DNA from: an uncultured Eubacteriales bacterium
GTDB lineage: Bacteria; Bacillota_A; Clostridia; Oscillospirales; Oscillospiraceae
Assembly: GCA_949739085.1 (NCBI GenBank)
Contig: CATIYU010000006.1
Span: 1-7,959 of the forward strand
DNA length: 7,959 nucleotides
Reading direction: 5' to 3'
Numbering within the stretch: the stretch's first letter is position 1; every line of letters starts with the position of its first letter. Below are positions 6,468 through 7,959 of the stretch, piece by piece. The notes below the pieces were generated by a model. The model was not told where the DNA came from. It ran no database searches and saw only the letters and a list, made by a program, of their open reading frames with translations. The position numbers and the translations under genes are program-made.

Positions 6468-7696
6468 ATTATACATCCATAATTTTAGAACAGCTCATCG
6501 ACGCCTATGAACAGAGGGGGCTGTTTTATACTGCGGATAACAAAAAACATCAGGGCATCTTTCTTTCCGTCGGAAAAGTGTTTCCGGAATATACCGACCA
6601 CTATCATGAGAGCGCGTACCAGGAAATTAACGAGGCTATCGAGCATCTCCGCCAGCATGGCATCCTTCAAGGGGAAAAAGACGCGCGGGGACAGTATGGA
6701 AAGCTGCGCTTTTGTACGGAGAAGATCGGTCTCTGCTATCAATGGACTGGGCGTCCCGTCCTGGGCGAAACACGCCGGGCCATATTGGAAAAACTGGACG
6801 GCTGGGAACCTGGAGGCAATGAAATCTTAGAACGGTTCCGTACAGCGCAGTTAGAGCGGCTCCATAAGAATAAACCGGTTGGACATGGGATTGGCGATCA
6901 AATACAGAAACTTGAGGACGTCCTGCTTGCTTTGTCCGCGCTGATGAAGTTAACATCTGAGACGTATGTGCGGAATTTTTCCAACGCGGTTTTTGCGGAT
7001 TCAAAGCGTTTCCAGAAAATCCGCAGATGTATTGAATCAATCCTCTGTACATACGGCGGGCAGGAACTGATGAAGCAAACAGTTCTCAGTACATTTAATT
7101 TGGTGGACAACCCCACATATGTCATGTTCAAGGGGTTTTTGCACCTCAATATCAATGGGCAGGAGATTTGCCTGGAAAAAATCCCGGGGGGCATCTCACT
7201 TCCGTCCACAGCGATCCCTTCCATCCAAAGTGTATCAATTGAAGGAACGGCACTGATTACGGTAGAAAACCTGACGACATACCACGACGAACCAGTTTGC
7301 CAGAACGCCATTGTGTATTTGGGCGGGTTTCATAACGCAATCCGGACAGATCTGCTGAAGTTAATATATGCGGATAATCATGAAAAATCATATTTTCATA
7401 AAGGGGATATTGATGTATATGGATTTATCATTCTTGAAAATCTGAAACAAAAAACGGGAATCCCCTTCCTGCCGCTGGAAATGGATTTGGAGACGCTCAA
7501 AGAACATGAGTCCTGCCGCCTGGTGCAGCCCCTGAACGCTTCAGACCGGAAGATGCTCCAGATGCCCCAGCTTGCCCCGTATAAAGATATCCTCACATAT
7601 ATGGAGCAACAGGACTGTAAGGCGGAGCAGGAGTCGCGTCAGGCATTGCGGCTGCTTCGCAAGGGATATTTCACAGGCAAACAGCAATCCCAATAA
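6464..7696 (+). CDS. jetD: Wadjet nuclease JetD (TOPRIM, topoisomerase VI-like), 410 aa
   Basis: JetD is the nuclease that cuts the circular DNA recognised by JetABC; the family is related to the Spo11/Top6A TOPRIM fold. The N-terminal half (about 1-190) is helical and winged-helix-like, for example HESAYQEINEAIEHLRQHGIL near 48-68. The C-terminal half carries the DUF2220-type TOPRIM domain: ALITVENLTTYH with the metal-binding Glu268, the strand IVYLGGFHNA near 284-293, and HKGDIDVYGF with Asp315 and Asp317 forming the DxD motif. All expected catalytic residues are therefore present. The ATG overlaps the jetC TGA (ATGA, 6464-6467), and AGGAG (6454-6458) lies five bases upstream, so translation is coupled. 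It is the last gene of the operon; a 34-bp palindrome begins 37 nt after its stop. Confidence 0.92.
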   Translation: MNYTSIILEQLIDAYEQRGLFYTADNKKHQGIFLSVGKVFPEYTDHYHESAYQEINEAIEHLRQHGILQGEKDARGQYGKLRFCTEKIGLCYQWTGRPVLGETRRAILEKLDGWEPGGNEILERFRTAQLERLHKNKPVGHGIGDQIQKLEDVLLALSALMKLTSETYVRNFSNAVFADSKRFQKIRRCIESILCTYGGQELMKQTVLSTFNLVDNPTYVMFKGFLHLNINGQEICLEKIPGGISLPSTAIPSIQSVSIEGTALITVENLTTYHDEPVCQNAIVYLGGFHNAIRTDLLKLIYADNHEKSYFHKGDIDVYGFIILENLKQKTGIPFLPLEMDLETLKEHESCRLVQPLNASDRKMLQMPQLAPYKDILTYMEQQDCKAEQESRQALRLLRKGYFTGKQQSQ

Positions 7697-7732
7697 GAGG
7701 CGCTGGGCTGTGGCGCGGGAGGATCTGGAAAG

Positions 7733-7766
7733 CGGCGGTTTTGAACTTCCAAGTTCAAAACCGCCG
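7733..7766. repeat. 34-bp near-perfect palindrome after jetD
   Basis: CGGCGGTTTTGAACTT (7733-7748) and its exact reverse complement AAGTTCAAAACCGCCG (7751-7766) are separated by only CC. As RNA it would form a very stable hairpin with a small CUUCCAAG-type loop. It lies 37 nt past the jetD stop and probably ends or protects the jet transcript, but it lacks the T-run of a standard terminator (TAAAGC follows). It may instead be a dispersed palindromic repeat or a protein-binding or recombination site. Confidence 0.8.
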
Positions 7767-7796
7767 TAAAGCTGGCCACTACTACCAGTGCCTATA

Positions 7797-7818
7797 AATG
7801 AGGGTTGAATGAGGGTTG
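7797..7818 (+). repeat. 11-bp tandem duplication
   Basis: AATGAGGGTTG occurs twice head to tail (7797-7807, 7808-7818). It lies between the palindrome and the next gene. It could be a regulator-binding pair or a slippage product. Confidence 0.7.
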
Positions 7819-7852
7819 AAAGTTGCCAGTATTGGTGGTATGCTTGGCTCAT

Positions 7853-7876
7853 GACAAATCGACAAATCAACAAATC
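7853..7876 (+). repeat. 8-bp direct repeat, three copies
   Basis: GACAAATC, GACAAATC and AACAAATC follow each other without gaps (7853-7876), one mismatch in the third. They precede an AT-rich TTTTATATG stretch and sit 37 nt before the next start codon, where an operator or activator site would be expected. Confidence 0.7.
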
Positions 7877-7888
7877 AAATTTTATATG
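7859..7888 (+). promoter_or_regulatory. Candidate promoter of the gene at 7913
   Basis: TCGACA (7859-7864) matches the -35 consensus at five of six positions and TATATG (7883-7888) the -10 at four, with an 18-nt spacer. The -35 lies inside the GACAAATC repeats, so a protein bound there could control it. Moderate match only. Confidence 0.3.
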
Positions 7889-7912
7889 TATGAGTAAAGG
7901 CAGGGAGTAAAA

Positions 7913-7959
7913 ATGATTCGGCCAGTTCTTGCTTGTATAGACCCCTATAAGGCAGCAGA
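7913..7959 (+). CDS. Unidentified gene, first 15 codons (3' partial)
   Basis: ATG 7913 follows a good ribosome site, GGGAG at 7903-7907, five bases upstream. The visible start is MIRPVLACIDPYKAA and the frame is open to the window edge. Fifteen residues are too few to name a family. It is separated from jetD by 216 nt with repeats and a candidate promoter of its own, so it is probably not part of the Wadjet operon. Confidence 0.6.
   Translation, partial: MIRPVLACIDPYKAA

Noticed and set aside
5376..6476. A 366-codon open frame on the - strand inside jetC
   Set aside because: It mirrors the conserved C-terminal head of JetC; its residues are His/Ile/Leu-rich as expected from an antisense frame.
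7853..7876. The triple GACAAATC repeat as a CRISPR array
   Set aside because: Units are 8 bp with no spacers between them, so it is a simple tandem repeat.

Overview
The window carries a complete four-gene Wadjet (jetABCD) anti-plasmid defence operon on the + strand (1128-7696). On its left is the 3' end of a housekeeping gene, pyruvate phosphate dikinase. On its right are the first 15 codons of an unrecognised gene. The mixed base composition, clean GGAGG ribosome sites, a TTG start and the protein flavour of both PPDK and Wadjet point to a Gram-positive anaerobe of the Clostridia, probably an Oscillospiraceae-like gut bacterium. That placement is inference; no rRNA or other marker is present.

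Layout. 1-199: C-terminal 65 codons of ppdK, about 70% GC, closed by a strong intrinsic terminator (271-312). 313-716: AT-richer non-coding DNA with one good promoter-like site (481-509), a small perfect hairpin (591-608) and no convincing gene. 717-914: a 65-residue unknown ORF on the - strand with an excellent ribosome site, lying just after what looks like the tail of another - strand gene (932 to about 1027). 1128-7696: jetA, jetB, jetC, jetD, spaced +5, -8 and -4 nt. 7697-7912: a spacer holding a 34-bp near-perfect palindrome, an 11-bp tandem duplication and an 8-bp triplicate. 7913-7959: the start of a new gene.

How the genes work together. From knowledge of the Wadjet family, JetA (MukF/kleisin-like), JetB (MukE/KITE-like) and JetC (MukB/SMC-like ATPase) form a condensin-like loop-extruding complex. 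This complex recognises small closed circular DNA, and JetD (TOPRIM nuclease related to topoisomerase VI) cuts it. All key motifs are visible: Walker A, ABC signature and Walker B in JetC, and the TOPRIM Glu plus the Asp-x-Asp motif in JetD. The operon therefore looks intact. JetA resembles the DUF5716-type family, which suggests the type III Wadjet subtype. The defence system itself is known. The least explained parts are the divergent small ORF beside jetA and the repeat-rich spacer after jetD.
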